Positions 41,218 to 50,978 of a stretch of DNA of 64,000 nucleotides are shown piece after piece (position 1 is the first letter of the stretch; the number at the start of each line of letters is the position of its first letter). Location of the stretch: positions 20,573-84,572 of the forward strand of contig NZ_JAFCKS010000014.1 of the NCBI RefSeq assembly GCF_018129995.1, read 5' to 3'. The position numbers and the translations under genes are program-made. The notes below the pieces were generated by a model. It was not told the origin of the DNA and ran no database searches. It was given only the letters and a program-made list of their open reading frames with translations. The DNA is from Bradyrhizobium sp. SZCCT0153 (GTDB lineage: Bacteria > Pseudomonadota > Alphaproteobacteria > Rhizobiales > Xanthobacteraceae).

Positions 41218-42243
41218 CTACTCCGCCTTCGCCCGCCCCAGCGGTGCGGCCGCGACGCTCGTTTGCCCCAGGCCTTTGGCCGCACTCGCGCGATGCCGCC
41301 GCTGGACCAGATACTGATCGCCGAGCACCCCGGCCAGGATCACCGTTCCCATCACCGCGAAATTGAGCGAGCTCGGAATGCCGAGGAGGTTGACGAGATT
41401 CTGCAGCATCTGGAGCAGCACGGTGCCGAGCACGACGCCGATGATCGAACCTTCGCCGCCGCGCAAGGAGCAGCCGCCGAGCACGGCGGCGGCGATGGCG
41501 TAGAGCTCGTAGAACGAGCCATGCACGGCAGGCGAGATCGAGCGGGTGTACATCGCGATCAAGATTGCGGAAAACGCGGTCAGGCCGCCGCAGATGATAT
41601 AGGCCGAGATGGTCACCCGGTTTGAGCTAATGCCGGAGTAGCGCGCCGCTTCTTCGTTTTTGCCGACGGCATAGAGATAGCGGCCGAACACGGAGCGGTG
41701 CAGCGCCACCCAGGCGATGACGGTTACCACCGCGAGCGCCACCACGCTGTGCGGCAGCGGGAAGCCCAGCACGTTGGTGCGGCCGGCGGTCAGCCATTCC
41801 AGCATGGGAAAGCTCGCACCGAAGCCGAAGCCCGCCGTCGCGTCCTCGGTGTAGTAGCGCGCCGCGCCGCGATAGATCAGAAGACCGCACAGCGTCACGA
41901 CAAAAGGCTGGATCCGCATCCTGGTCACCAGGGTGCCATGTATCAGGCCGATCGCGAGCCCAGCCGCGACGATCATCGCGACTGCGGCGATCCAGTTGAT
42001 GTCATGATTGACGATGAGGTCGATGAAGAGGACGCCGAGCAGCGCGATCACGGAACCAACCGACAGCTCGATTCCGCCGATGATGATCACAAAAGCTTCC
42101 GCGATGGAAAAAATGCCGAACAGTCCGACCTGGTTGGCGGTGTTGGAGAGATTGCCTACGAACAGGAATCTCGGATTGATGAGGGCGACGACGGTTCCAA
42201 CCACGAGGATCAGAACCAGAAGGCTGAGGTCTTTCTTTGTCAA
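41218..42243 (-). CDS. Ribose/sugar-type ABC transporter permease
   Basis: 341-residue membrane subunit of the RbsC branch with about ten hydrophobic segments and the typical GGIELSVGSVIALLGV and VLGGCSLRGGEGSIIGVVLGTVLL motifs. The start is a TTG at 42243 whose last bases form the TGA stop of the ATPase gene, so the two are coupled; no ATG is available near the N terminus. Part of a three-gene sugar or polyol importer. Confidence 0.9.
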   Translation of the reverse strand: MTKKDLSLLVLILVVGTVVALINPRFLFVGNLSNTANQVGLFGIFSIAEAFVIIIGGIELSVGSVIALLGVLFIDLIVNHDINWIAAVAMIVAAGLAIGLIHGTLVTRMRIQPFVVTLCGLLIYRGAARYYTEDATAGFGFGASFPMLEWLTAGRTNVLGFPLPHSVVALAVVTVIAWVALHRSVFGRYLYAVGKNEEAARYSGISSNRVTISAYIICGGLTAFSAILIAMYTRSISPAVHGSFYELYAIAAAVLGGCSLRGGEGSIIGVVLGTVLLQMLQNLVNLLGIPSSLNFAVMGTVILAGVLGDQYLVQRRHRASAAKGLGQTSVAAAPLGRAKAE

Positions 42244-43757
42244 ATTCCCTCCGCCTCAACTGAGTGGCCGACTGCGAGCTGGAGCACATTGTGCTCGCTG
42301 AACTGGCTGCGATCAAGGAAACCCGAGATCGCGCCCTCGTGCATGACTGCGATCCGGTCGCTGACCCCGATCACCTCCTCCATGTCGCTGGAGATCATCA
42401 GGATCGCGACGCCGGCGTCGGCCAGGCGGCGCAGCATGTCGTAGATCTCCTGCTTGGCGCCGACATCGACGCCGCGCGTCGGCTCGTCAAAGATCAGAAC
42501 CTTCGGCCGCATCGACAGCCATTTGGCGAGCACAACCTTCTGCTGGTTGCCTCCCGACAGAGAGCGGACCGCGGTGGCGACGTCGGGCGCGCGGATATTG
42601 AGACGCTCGCGCTGGCGCGAGGCATTCTTGTTTTCGCGCGCCGTATCGACCAGCCAGAAGCGCGAGTAGGACGCCAGATCGGGCAGCGAGATGTTTTCGG
42701 CGATCGAGACGTCGAGCAGCAGGCCCGAGATCTTGCGGTCCTCCGGAACCAGATAGATGCCCCGATCGATGGCGGCGCGCGGGCTGGCGATGCGGATCGG
42801 CTCGCCATCGAGTCTCATCGTGCCGCCACGCAATCGGTCGATGCCGAAGACGGCGCGCGCAAGCTCCGTGCGTCCAGAGCCGACGAGCCCGGCCAGTCCA
42901 AGAATCTCGCCGCGGCGGACGGACAGGCTCACGGTACGGTCCGGATAGGTGTCGGTGACGGCATTGATGATCTCGATCGCGCTGTCGCCGGGCGGTGCAG
43001 CCGGCGGAATGTAGAGCGATTTCAGATCACGGCCGATCATCAGCCTGATCATCGCCGCCGGCGAGAGCTCCGCGCGCGTGAGCGCGCCGACCATGCGCCC
43101 GTCGCGCAGCACGACCGCGCGGTCGGCGCACTGAATCACCTCGTTGAGGCGATGTGTGATGAAGATGACGCTGACGCCGTGAGCTTTCAGGCCGGCGACG
43201 ACCCGCATCAAGCGGTCCGTCTCGGTGAGCGTCAGGCTCGAGGTCGGCTCGTCCATGATGACGAGACGGGCATCGAGCGAGAGCGCCTTCATGATCTCGA
43301 CGAGTTGGCGCTGCGCCAGCGACAATTCGGCGAGCGGCGCGTCCGGTGCGAAATCGCAGCCCAGCCGCTCGAGCAGCGGAGCGACATCGGCATAGAGCCG
43401 TTTGCGGTCGATCAGCCGCAAGGGCCCGCCGTGCACGGGCTCGCGGCCGATGAAGACATTGCCGGCGACATCGAGATTGTCAAAGAGGTTCAATTCCTGA
43501 TGGACGAAGGCGATGCCCGCCTTGATCGCATCCGCCACGGCGAGCGAGCTTCGCTCGATGCCGTCGACGCGGATCACGCCGCCGCTCGGCTCCACGATTC
43601 CGCCGAGCACGCGCATCAGTGTGGATTTGCCTGCCCCGTTCTCGCCGACCAGGGCAATCACCTCGCCGGCCGACACCTCTAGCCCGACGTGGTCGAGAGC
43701 GACCACGCCGGGATAGATCTTGCTGATATCGACCAGCTCGAGAAAAGGCTCTGGCAT
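42240..43757 (-). CDS. Sugar-type ABC transporter ATPase (two ABC domains)
   Basis: 505 residues with two nucleotide-binding domains of RbsA/XylG type. First: GENGAGKST, LSLAQRQLVEIMKAL, LVIMDEPTSSL. Second: GLVGSGRTE, LSGGNQQKVVLAKWL, VLIFDEPTRGVD. The start at 43757 (MPEPFLELVDISKIYPGV) matches family length; the ribosome site is weak. It follows the binding-protein gene by 32 bp. Confidence 0.93.
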   Translation of the reverse strand: MPEPFLELVDISKIYPGVVALDHVGLEVSAGEVIALVGENGAGKSTLMRVLGGIVEPSGGVIRVDGIERSSLAVADAIKAGIAFVHQELNLFDNLDVAGNVFIGREPVHGGPLRLIDRKRLYADVAPLLERLGCDFAPDAPLAELSLAQRQLVEIMKALSLDARLVIMDEPTSSLTLTETDRLMRVVAGLKAHGVSVIFITHRLNEVIQCADRAVVLRDGRMVGALTRAELSPAAMIRLMIGRDLKSLYIPPAAPPGDSAIEIINAVTDTYPDRTVSLSVRRGEILGLAGLVGSGRTELARAVFGIDRLRGGTMRLDGEPIRIASPRAAIDRGIYLVPEDRKISGLLLDVSIAENISLPDLASYSRFWLVDTARENKNASRQRERLNIRAPDVATAVRSLSGGNQQKVVLAKWLSMRPKVLIFDEPTRGVDVGAKQEIYDMLRRLADAGVAILMISSDMEEVIGVSDRIAVMHEGAISGFLDRSQFSEHNVLQLAVGHSVEAEGI

Positions 43758-43789
43758 GGCAGGCCGCGCTGCGCGCAGCACCGATCCTC

Positions 43790-44743
43790 CTACTTCTTCA
43801 GCATCTGCTTCATCGAGCTCATGAAGTCGTCGACGTTCGCCTTTTCGATGACCTTGCCCGGCACGATGATGATGCCGTTGGCCGGAATGCCCGACTTGTT
43901 GCCGCCGATGTAATTCGCCATCAGCTTCATGCCCTGATAGCCCCATTCGAACGGCTGCTGCACCACCGTGCCCACGATGGTGCCTTCCTTGACGCCGCCG
44001 AGGGTGATCGGATCCTCGTCGAAGCCGATGATCTTGATCTTGTTGAGCTTGCCTGCCTCCTTGAGTACCTCGTAGATGCGCGGCGTGTTGTAGGAGTAGA
44101 AGCCTACGAGGCAGCTCACATCGGGCATGGCTGCGAGGATGTCCTCGACATTGCGCTTGGCACGGGTCTGGTCGATCTCGTCGCCGCGGACGTCGACGAG
44201 CTCGACCTTCGAGCCTTTGATCGTCTCCTTCACGCCTTCGATGCGCTCGCGCGCATTGTCGGCGCCGGGCAGGCCCACGAAGCCGACGCATTTGCCGCCG
44301 TTAGGAAGCGCCTTGACCATCAGCTTTCCCGCCTCCTTGCCGAGATCGGTGTTGGAGGAGCCGATATAGGCCACGCGCTTGGATTGCGGCGCGTCGCTGT
44401 CGGTGGTGAACAGCACCGTCTGGGACGCAACCTTGTTGAGCTGTTCGGTCTGGTTCTTCGGATCGACCGCGCTGACCATGATGCCAGCGGCACCGGCGGC
44501 GACGAGGTCATCCATCACGCGCTGCTGCACGGCGGCGGCAGCCTGTTCCGGATATTTGAACTGGAGTTCGTAGTTGGGCAGTTCGCCCTGCGCCTTCTTC
44601 ATTCCGGCCTCGGCGATCTTCCAGAAGTCGGATGCGCCGTTGACGACGAAAGCCAGAACCTTCTTGTCCGCCGCATCAGCCGAGCCGACGCCCAGCGCTA
44701 TCGCGAACGCAACAGACACACCTGCAACCAAGAGACGCTGCAT
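43790..44743 (-). CDS. Sugar-type ABC periplasmic binding protein
   Basis: 317 residues, Sec signal (LVAGVSVAFAIALGVGSADA), periplasmic-binding-protein 4 (ribose-like) fold: VLAFVVNGASDFWKIAEAGMKKA, GIMVSAVDPKNQTEQLNK, IGSSNTDLGKEAGKLM and GFDEDPITLGGVKEGTIVGTVVQQPFEWGYQGM. GGGGAGGATG precedes the ATG. Heads the importer operon. The sugar or polyol cannot be named from sequence. Confidence 0.92.
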   Translation of the reverse strand: MQRLLVAGVSVAFAIALGVGSADAADKKVLAFVVNGASDFWKIAEAGMKKAQGELPNYELQFKYPEQAAAAVQQRVMDDLVAAGAAGIMVSAVDPKNQTEQLNKVASQTVLFTTDSDAPQSKRVAYIGSSNTDLGKEAGKLMVKALPNGGKCVGFVGLPGADNARERIEGVKETIKGSKVELVDVRGDEIDQTRAKRNVEDILAAMPDVSCLVGFYSYNTPRIYEVLKEAGKLNKIKIIGFDEDPITLGGVKEGTIVGTVVQQPFEWGYQGMKLMANYIGGNKSGIPANGIIIVPGKVIEKANVDDFMSSMKQMLKK

Positions 44744-45270
44744 ATCATCCTCCCCTTAGGCGGTCGGCCTTTGATGACGGCCAACTCTGCTTGAGCTCGA
44801 ATTGAGCGCATGCCTCCGTCCCCGAGATGCGTGCAGATCAGCCGCCATCCGCGACTTCGCGGCAGAGGCGGGTCACCGGCTACCTCGCGAGGTGAAATGA
44901 GGCACGTACCTCAACGTAGCAGAAGCACGCCGAGCGTGCAATTGAAAGCGAGGTTCATCGCAATTCTAAGCGGTGCTTGGCTCGGCATCGCCGCCATCCT
45001 GCAAGCAAGGCGGCGGCGTGCGCTGCCGACGGTTGCGGCGCAACATGCAGAAGCAGGAGGCTTATCAAGCTGGTCCACTCTCAGCTACCCGCCTTGGGTG
45101 GAGCATCGGAGCTTGACTCGGACATCGCACCAGCGTTTGCCCCTGCGCGCCTTTTCGAGCGCCGGGGCACCCCTCGCGCCTTAACCGCTCGGAAACCATG
45201 GCAAATGATCCGAAAACTTTAACGAAACTGTTCGGCTGTCTCTGCGTCGGTTCGTCGGAGGGCCCGTCCG
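44744..45270. other. Long intergenic region
   Basis: About 530 bp between the leftward sugar operon and a small rightward gene. It should contain the sugar-operon promoter. The open frames in it have neither ribosome sites nor protein-like composition. No repeat or RNA was recognised. Confidence 0.4.
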
Positions 45271-45438
45271 ATGACAGAGCACCAGTTGAGAGAGCAGGAA
45301 TTCCAGATCGCGCGCTACAGGCGCTTGGAGCGGGAGGTGACTGATCCGCTTGCCGCATGTCTGCTTCATGGCATCATCGAGGACCTTGAAGCCGAGCTGC
45401 GCAGGGACAGACCGGATTGGCACGGGCCGCGCGATTAA
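45271..45438 (+). CDS. 55-residue hypothetical protein
   Basis: Small helical, charged protein opening MTEHQLREQEFQIARYRRLE and ending RPDWHGPRD. GGAGG lies nine bases ahead of the ATG at 45271 and the frame closes with TAA at 45436. Codon use with GC-rich third positions supports a real gene. No family recognised; similar short acidic/basic proteins are common in rhizobia. Confidence 0.6.
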   Translation: MTEHQLREQEFQIARYRRLEREVTDPLAACLLHGIIEDLEAELRRDRPDWHGPRD

Positions 45439-45499
45439 CGCTTTGTTAGCGCTGATCATGCGGATGATGCACGCGGGAATGCTAGGGGAGACTGCTCCC

Positions 45500-45907
45500 A
45501 TGCTCAAGGACGGCAGCTACACGGCGTGGTACAAGACGCCGCTCGATCAAGGCACCGGCATAGTCCATGTCGCAGACGGACAGATCTGGGGCTGCGACAG
45601 CCTGATGACGTATCACGGCTTCTGCAAGGTCGACGGCGATCGCTTCACCGCCACCGTATCGACGAAGCGCCACACCGACGGACGTGCAACGGTCTTCGGC
45701 GTCGACGACGAGCTCACGCTGGCGATCGAGGGAAGCTGCCCGGGCAAGGTCGCGACCTACACGGCGACGGCCGCGCAGGTGCCGGGAATGATCCTTCAGG
45801 GTACGCTCATTCGCACGGAGCAGCAGCCGCCCGCACCCGAACGAACCGGGCAGGTCGCTTCGTTCAATCCCGACAAGCTGCCGAAATTGCCGAAGCGCTC
45901 GCGCTGA
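45500..45907 (+). CDS. GrlR-like small regulatory protein
   Basis: 135 residues, opening MLKDGSYTAWYKTPLDQGTGIVHVADGQIWGCDSLMTYHGFCKVDGDRF. This beta-rich lipocalin-like pattern resembles the T3SS negative regulator GrlR family as seen in rhizobial genomes. GGGGAG precedes the ATG at 45500; upstream codons of the open frame are discarded. No type III genes are nearby, so the target is unknown. Confidence 0.65.
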   Translation: MLKDGSYTAWYKTPLDQGTGIVHVADGQIWGCDSLMTYHGFCKVDGDRFTATVSTKRHTDGRATVFGVDDELTLAIEGSCPGKVATYTATAAQVPGMILQGTLIRTEQQPPAPERTGQVASFNPDKLPKLPKRSR

Positions 45908-45940
45908 TCGCGCAAACCGTTTGGTTGATGGCTGCTGCCG

Positions 45941-45974
45941 CGCGTCGCCCCGACCTTGAGGTCTGGGCGACGCG
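45941..45974. terminator. 15-bp hairpin between convergent genes
   Basis: Arms 45941-45955 and 45960-45974 pair with one mismatch around TTGA. The location between the GrlR-like and SRPBCC genes fits a shared terminator. No T run. Confidence 0.6.
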
Positions 45975-45997
45975 GTGGTCGTCTGCCCCACACGCCG

Positions 45998-46414
45998 TCA
46001 CGATGTCTTCTTCCTTGCCTCCACGTGTCGTGCGAAATTGTCGAGGATCGCCTGCCAGCCGCCTTGCTGCTGCTCGACCGAGTGCGTCGCTTCGCTGTCG
46101 AAGGTGACGCGGACGACAATACCCTTCGGGCCGGGCACGAACTCGACTTCGGCCTTGCGATCGCCGAACGCGTATTCGATCCGCTTGTGCTCGTCGATCT
46201 TCGTGTAGGTGCCGGCGAAGTCGAAGCCGATGCTGCCGTCCTTGGCCTCCATGCGTGACGAGAAGGCGCCGCCTTCGCGCAGATCGACCGTCGCCCTGGT
46301 GGTGTGCCAGTCGTCCGACGCGGCGTTCCACTGCATGATGTCGGCAGGCGTTGTATAGGCACGCCAGACCTGATCGATGGGGGCTGCGACGCTGGTTTCG
46401 ACGGTGATCCTCAT
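45998..46414 (-). CDS. SRPBCC (AHSA1-type) domain protein
   Basis: 138 residues of the START-like / AHSA1 fold: VETSVAAPIDQVWRAYTTPADIMQWNAASDDWHT near the start, and the C-terminal helix HSVEQQQGGWQAILDNFARHVEA. AGGAGC precedes the ATG at 46414, which fits family length better than the ATG 32 codons upstream. Often paired with ArsR regulators, but none is adjacent. Ligand unknown. Confidence 0.88.
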   Translation of the reverse strand: MRITVETSVAAPIDQVWRAYTTPADIMQWNAASDDWHTTRATVDLREGGAFSSRMEAKDGSIGFDFAGTYTKIDEHKRIEYAFGDRKAEVEFVPGPKGIVVRVTFDSEATHSVEQQQGGWQAILDNFARHVEARKKTS

Positions 46415-46697
46415 GGGGCATTGCTCCTGGTTCGATTTTAGCGGTTCAAGGTGACGCGTCACGCCGTGCGCGGGGGCCATCCACGGCACGTCCTGGATGC
46501 GTCCATCCAAGGACGATCGAAACCGGTCCGTGCCGACAAGGTCGAGCCGTTGAAAATATGAAAAATGCGTCGTCCGAATGTCCGTGGGGAGCGCAGCGAC
46601 ATGCTGCGACTCGAGCGGCGGGTCCTAACCTGACGGGCGGCCCGGCCCGCCGGCTCTTTCGAAACCGCTAGACAGCCGCCATTGTGCCGCCGCCGAG

Positions 46698-47396
46698 CTA
46701 CGACAGTAATCCGTCGAAGTCGGAATAGATGACGTCGGCGGTGCGCTGATAGTGCTGCTGAAGCAGGTGCACGGCCTGCTCGCTATTCTTGGCGAGTACT
46801 GCCTGAAGGATGTGACTGTGCTCAGCACCGACCTTGCGTGCCGGATACGCCTTTGCAATCGACATCATGCGATAGCGATAGAGCCGGTCGGCGAGTTGCT
46901 CGCAAAAGCCGAGCAGCGGCCGTGAACCGCAAAGACCGATCAGCGTCGCGTGGAACGCGCGGTGCACCTTCTCCCAATCCGGATTGTTCTCGAATGTATC
47001 GGGCTTGAGCGAACGCGGCGTACGATCGAGCCGGTGATGCGCAACCAGCAGAGCCTCTTCCCAGGTCTGGGTCGCATTCTGCATGGACTCGCGCAGCGCC
47101 AGGCCTTCGACCCAGCACCGCGTCTTGGTCAGTTCCTGAAGCTCGTCCTTGCTGACCTCCTTCACATAGAAGCCGCGCTGCTCCATGCCGACGACGAACT
47201 CTTCCGTGGTCAGGCGATTGAGGGCCTCGCGCAGTGGGGTCTGCCCGACATTGTACTGCTCCATGAGGAAGCGCGACTGCAGCTTGCGTCCGGGCTCCAG
47301 CCGCGTGGTCAGGATGTCGGCTTTCAGGCGCGCATAGATCGTCGTCGCCAGTGTGGCCGGCTGGTCCGCCCTCGGGGTCTGCAGGTCAGAGTTCAT
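46698..47396 (-). CDS. GntR-family (FadR/FCD) transcriptional regulator
   Basis: 232 residues: winged helix at about 15-80 (TTIYARLKADILTTRLEPGRKL, YNVGQTPLREALNRLTTEEFV) and an all-helical FCD ligand domain (FHATLIGLCGSRPLLGFCEQL, HSHILQAVLAKNSEQAVHLLQQHYQ). Divergent from the aromatic operon across an AT-rich region that carries a palindrome. Likely repressor of that operon, responding to an aromatic acid or a ring-cleavage product. Confidence 0.9.
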   Translation of the reverse strand: MNSDLQTPRADQPATLATTIYARLKADILTTRLEPGRKLQSRFLMEQYNVGQTPLREALNRLTTEEFVVGMEQRGFYVKEVSKDELQELTKTRCWVEGLALRESMQNATQTWEEALLVAHHRLDRTPRSLKPDTFENNPDWEKVHRAFHATLIGLCGSRPLLGFCEQLADRLYRYRMMSIAKAYPARKVGAEHSHILQAVLAKNSEQAVHLLQQHYQRTADVIYSDFDGLLS

Positions 47397-47451
47397 GAGC
47401 GTCCATCAAAATCGTCAACTCATTCTGTACATTAGCAGGCTTCCAGCCAGT

Positions 47452-47463
47452 AATTTATAAATT
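47452..47463. promoter_or_regulatory. AT-rich palindrome in the GntR/aromatic operon promoter
   Basis: AATTTATAAATT reads the same on both strands, inside the most AT-rich stretch of the window (about 47440-47496). TATTAT at 47490-47495 could be a -10 for the rightward operon. Candidate operator for the adjacent GntR protein. Confidence 0.5.
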
Positions 47464-47533
47464 TTATACTTTACTGTCGCTTTTTTACATATTATGGACT
47501 TGCCACTGTTCGCGCATCTGGCGAGGAAGCCCA

Positions 47534-48433
47534 ATGTCCGATTTTCCGGTGGCGGCCCTGCGCAGCGTCGAGATCACGACGCCGCACCCTACAGCTTCGC
47601 TCGATTTCTACACTGGGGTCTGGGGTCTCGCCGTCGCGGCGGAAGCGGACGGCACGGTCTACCTCGCGGCGACGGGCGGCGATTTCCACGTTCTCGAGCT
47701 CACGCCCGGCGAGACCACCTCGCTGCGGAAAGTCAGCTTCCGCACCCGGTCGCGCGAAGACCTGCACCGCCTGTTCGAACGCGCGCGGCGGGCTGGCTGT
47801 GAGGTGGTCAGTGTGCCCGCGCCATCGCCGGTACCGTCGGGCGGCGAAAGTTTTATGGTTCGGGAGCCGCAAGGCTGCGCCATGGAGTTCGTCCATGGCG
47901 ACCGCACCAGGGCGGCGCGCGTGGTGGCGGACCGGCCGGAGCGGCTCGCGCATGTCAACATCAACAGCGTCGATGTCGAAAAACTCTCGGCATTCTACCA
48001 GGAGACGCTCGGTTTCCGCCTGTCGGATCGGTCAAAACTGATGGCGTTCCTGTGCTGCAACAGCGACCACCACGCGGTCGTGCTCGCGGAAGCCCCTCGC
48101 AATGGCCTCAATCACATTGCCTTCCTGATGCCTGATCTGGAGTCGGTCATGCGCGGCTCCGGCCGCATGGTGGACCATGGCCATCCGATCGGTTGGGGCG
48201 TCGGCCGTCACGGCCCGGGCGATAATGTGTTCGCCTATTTCGTCGATCCGACCGGCGCGGTCATCGAATACACCGCCGAAGTCCTGCAGATCGACGACAG
48301 CTACGTCGCGAAAGGTCCAGACGATTGGGTCTGGCCGCCAGGACGAACGGATCAGTGGGGCATTGCCCCGCCCAAGTCCGACGCCTGCAAGACGGCACAG
48401 CTTGCCGTTCCCTTCACGACGGCGCGCGCATGA
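47534..48433 (+). CDS. Two-domain VOC extradiol dioxygenase-like enzyme
   Basis: 299 residues with two vicinal-oxygen-chelate modules (about 5-125 and 135-250), as in BphC-type extradiol dioxygenases. Candidate iron ligands H140 (LAHVNINS), H194 (GLNHIAF) and E245 (VIEYTAEV) are in the expected order. GAGGAAG precedes the ATG. Overlaps the following hydroxylase gene by ATGA. Predicted to open the ring of the catechol-type product made by that hydroxylase. Confidence 0.85.
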   Translation: MSDFPVAALRSVEITTPHPTASLDFYTGVWGLAVAAEADGTVYLAATGGDFHVLELTPGETTSLRKVSFRTRSREDLHRLFERARRAGCEVVSVPAPSPVPSGGESFMVREPQGCAMEFVHGDRTRAARVVADRPERLAHVNINSVDVEKLSAFYQETLGFRLSDRSKLMAFLCCNSDHHAVVLAEAPRNGLNHIAFLMPDLESVMRGSGRMVDHGHPIGWGVGRHGPGDNVFAYFVDPTGAVIEYTAEVLQIDDSYVAKGPDDWVWPPGRTDQWGIAPPKSDACKTAQLAVPFTTARA

Positions 48434-50052
48434 CGGAAGCGGCCGCCACCGACCATGGCGTGCTCGTCATCGGCTTCGGGCCGACCGGCGCCGTTGCCGC
48501 GGGCCAGCTCGGCCGCCTCGGTCATCGCACACTGGTGATCGACCGTCTCGCTGACGTCTATGACAAGCCGCGCGCGATTGCGCTCGATCACGAGATTTTT
48601 CGACAGTTCGACAATATGGGCCTCGCTGAGGCGATCGCACCCCATGTCGAGCCCTTCACCGCGTCGGAGCATTTTGGCGTCGACGGCCGGCTGATCCGCC
48701 GCGTCGACATGGTCGCAAAGCCCTATCCACTCGGCTACACGCCGAGCATGGTGTTCAGCCAGCCCGCGGTCGAGGCCGAGCTGCGCCGCCGCGCGACAAG
48801 CTTTTCCAATGTGCGCGCCGAGCTTGGCGTCGAGCTGATTGATCTCGTTCAAACCTCCGATCGCGTCGAAGCAAAGTTGAAGGAAACCAACGGAAAGCGC
48901 CGTTCCGTGACCGCGCGCTATGTGCTTGGCTGCGACGGCGCCTCGAGCACGGTGCGCGAGATCGCAGGGCTTGGGCTCGAGGATCTCATCTTCGACGAAC
49001 CCTGGCTCGTGGTCGACGTGCGCGTGAACGAGAGCGCGCTGCACAAATTGCCGCTATGCTCCGCCCAATTCTGCAATCCGGCGCGCCCCGTTAGCTTCCT
49101 GATTGGCCCGAAGAACCACCGCCGCTGGGAAATCATGCTGCTGCCGGGCGAGGACGCGCGGCAGATGGAGCGGCCGGAGAATGTCTGGAAGCTGCTCGCG
49201 CCCTGGCTCACCCCACAGGACGGCGAGTTGTGGCGGGCGGCCTCCTATCGTTTCCACGCCCTCGTTGCAGACGTCTGGCGCAACGGCAGAATCCTGATCG
49301 CCGGCGACGCCGCACATCAGCAGCCGCCCTTCATCGGCCAGGGCATGTGCCAGGGCGTGCGCGATGCCACTAACCTCGTCTGGAAGCTGGATCGGGTGCT
49401 CAGGGGCGTGTCTTCCGACAGGCTGCTCGACAGCTACACGGTGGAACGCAAAGCCCACGTGATCGAGCTGACCGGCAAGATTAAGGCGATCGGCCAGTCG
49501 ATCTGCGAACGCGATCCCGTCGCGGCGCGGCGGCGTGATGCGCGCATTCTGGCCGAAGGCGGCGGCAAGCCGCTCCAGATCACGCGGCAAGAGATCATTC
49601 CGCCGCTGCGCGCGGGCGTTCTTGCCAATCACGAAGGGCCGGCACGTGGCAGTCTGTTTCCACAGCCGCGCATCGCAAGCGCCGGCACGGTCCGCCTGCT
49701 CGATGAGGTGACGGGACCAGGCTTGCGCGCGTTCATCGACGGCCGCCGCTCCGACGCCGCCGACCTCCTGGCTCTCTGCACCGCGCGCCCGTACCTGTTT
49801 GCAGCGGCCGTCGCACCCGCCGGCTCCGGCGCACCCGATGTGCTCCAGGAGACCGAGGGCGTGCTCGCGAGCTGGTTCGACCGTCACGATGCCATCGCCA
49901 CGATCGTGCGGCCCGATCATTACGTTTTCGGCACGGCGCGCACCGCCGCCGAACTCGGCGATCTCCTGCGCGAGATCGAGGCGCGTCTGCACGACGTCCC
50001 GGCCGGGCGAGACAGTCACAATTTTGATCCGACAATGGAGAGAACGCCGTGA
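48430..50052 (+). CDS. FAD-dependent aromatic hydroxylase (MhpA-like)
   Basis: 540-residue flavoprotein monooxygenase, close in layout to 3-(3-hydroxyphenyl)propionate hydroxylase. FAD motif GFGPTGAVAAGQLGRLGH near residue 15, middle DG motif GCDGASSTVREIAG and the GDAAHQQPPFIGQGMCQGVRDATNLVWKL motif. Coupled by ATGA upstream and GTGA downstream. It would add a hydroxyl to a phenolic substrate before ring cleavage. Confidence 0.9.
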   Translation: MTEAAATDHGVLVIGFGPTGAVAAGQLGRLGHRTLVIDRLADVYDKPRAIALDHEIFRQFDNMGLAEAIAPHVEPFTASEHFGVDGRLIRRVDMVAKPYPLGYTPSMVFSQPAVEAELRRRATSFSNVRAELGVELIDLVQTSDRVEAKLKETNGKRRSVTARYVLGCDGASSTVREIAGLGLEDLIFDEPWLVVDVRVNESALHKLPLCSAQFCNPARPVSFLIGPKNHRRWEIMLLPGEDARQMERPENVWKLLAPWLTPQDGELWRAASYRFHALVADVWRNGRILIAGDAAHQQPPFIGQGMCQGVRDATNLVWKLDRVLRGVSSDRLLDSYTVERKAHVIELTGKIKAIGQSICERDPVAARRRDARILAEGGGKPLQITRQEIIPPLRAGVLANHEGPARGSLFPQPRIASAGTVRLLDEVTGPGLRAFIDGRRSDAADLLALCTARPYLFAAAVAPAGSGAPDVLQETEGVLASWFDRHDAIATIVRPDHYVFGTARTAAELGDLLREIEARLHDVPAGRDSHNFDPTMERTP

Positions 50053-50894
50053 AACTGGCAACTGTAGCGATCGACGGCCGCACCACCTGGGGCTTGGTCG
50101 AAGCCGAGACTTTTTTCGATGCCGGTGCTGGGCTCAAGGCGCGTTACGCCGACCTCAAGGCTGCCATCGGTTCGTCGCTGGCCGGCGTTGCGGATGCAAA
50201 ATCCGCGGCGGCTGCCGTTCCGGTCTCCAAGGTCAAATGGCTGCCCGTCATCCCGAACCCGGACAAGATCCTGTGCGTGGGCCTGAACTACGAGACCCAC
50301 CGCAAGGAAACCGGCCGGGCCGAGGTCGAGCATCCCACCATCTTTTCGCGCTATGCCAACAGCCAGACCGGACATTTGCAGCCGATCGTGCGGCCGCGCG
50401 TCTCTACCGACCTCGACTTCGAAGGCGAGCTTGCGGTCATCATCGGCAAGGCCGGCCGCTACATCTCCCGCGCCGACGCCATGAGCTACATCGCCGGCTA
50501 TTCCTGCTACAATGACGGCAGCATCCGCGATTTCCAGCGTCACACCCATCAGTTCACGCCGGGCAAGAATTTTCCTGATACCGGCGCATTCGGGCCGTGG
50601 ATGATGACGCCGGACGAGCTCGGTCCGCTTGGCGAGCTCAAGCTGGAGACCCGCCTGAACGGACAGGTCATGCAGGAGGCGCGGATCAAGCAGATGATCT
50701 TCGATATCCCGCGCCAGATCGAATACTGCTCCACGTTTACGCGGCTTGAGCCCGGCGACGTCATCGTCAGCGGAACGCCGGGGGGCGTCGGTGCGCGGCG
50801 CGAGCCGCCGCTCTGGATGAAGCCCGGCGATGTCGTCGAGATCGAGGTCGAACGCCTCGGCGTGCTGCGGAATGTCGTCGCAGACGAAGCCTGA
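50049..50894 (+). CDS. Fumarylacetoacetate hydrolase-family protein
   Basis: 281 residues, FAH fold: KILCVGLNYETHRKETGRAEVEHPTIFSRY, LDFEGELAVIIGKAGRYIS, DVIVSGTPGGVGARREPPLWMKPGD. Acidic metal ligands lie in the FEGELA region. GTG start overlapping the hydroxylase stop. Predicted to hydrolyse or hydrate the ring-cleavage product. Confidence 0.92.
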   Translation: MKLATVAIDGRTTWGLVEAETFFDAGAGLKARYADLKAAIGSSLAGVADAKSAAAAVPVSKVKWLPVIPNPDKILCVGLNYETHRKETGRAEVEHPTIFSRYANSQTGHLQPIVRPRVSTDLDFEGELAVIIGKAGRYISRADAMSYIAGYSCYNDGSIRDFQRHTHQFTPGKNFPDTGAFGPWMMTPDELGPLGELKLETRLNGQVMQEARIKQMIFDIPRQIEYCSTFTRLEPGDVIVSGTPGGVGARREPPLWMKPGDVVEIEVERLGVLRNVVADEA

Positions 50895-50978
50895 TCGAAA
50901 GCCCGCCGCCGGCGACGGCGTGCGGGGCGCTACCGACCAATAAAAGCCCGCAAAGCGGGATCTCCAGGGAGGAACATC

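Noticed and set aside
41218..44743. Sugar-type ABC transporter as part of the lanthanide island
   Set aside because: It is a complete standard RbsABC-like importer separated by small hypothetical genes, with no link to quinoproteins.
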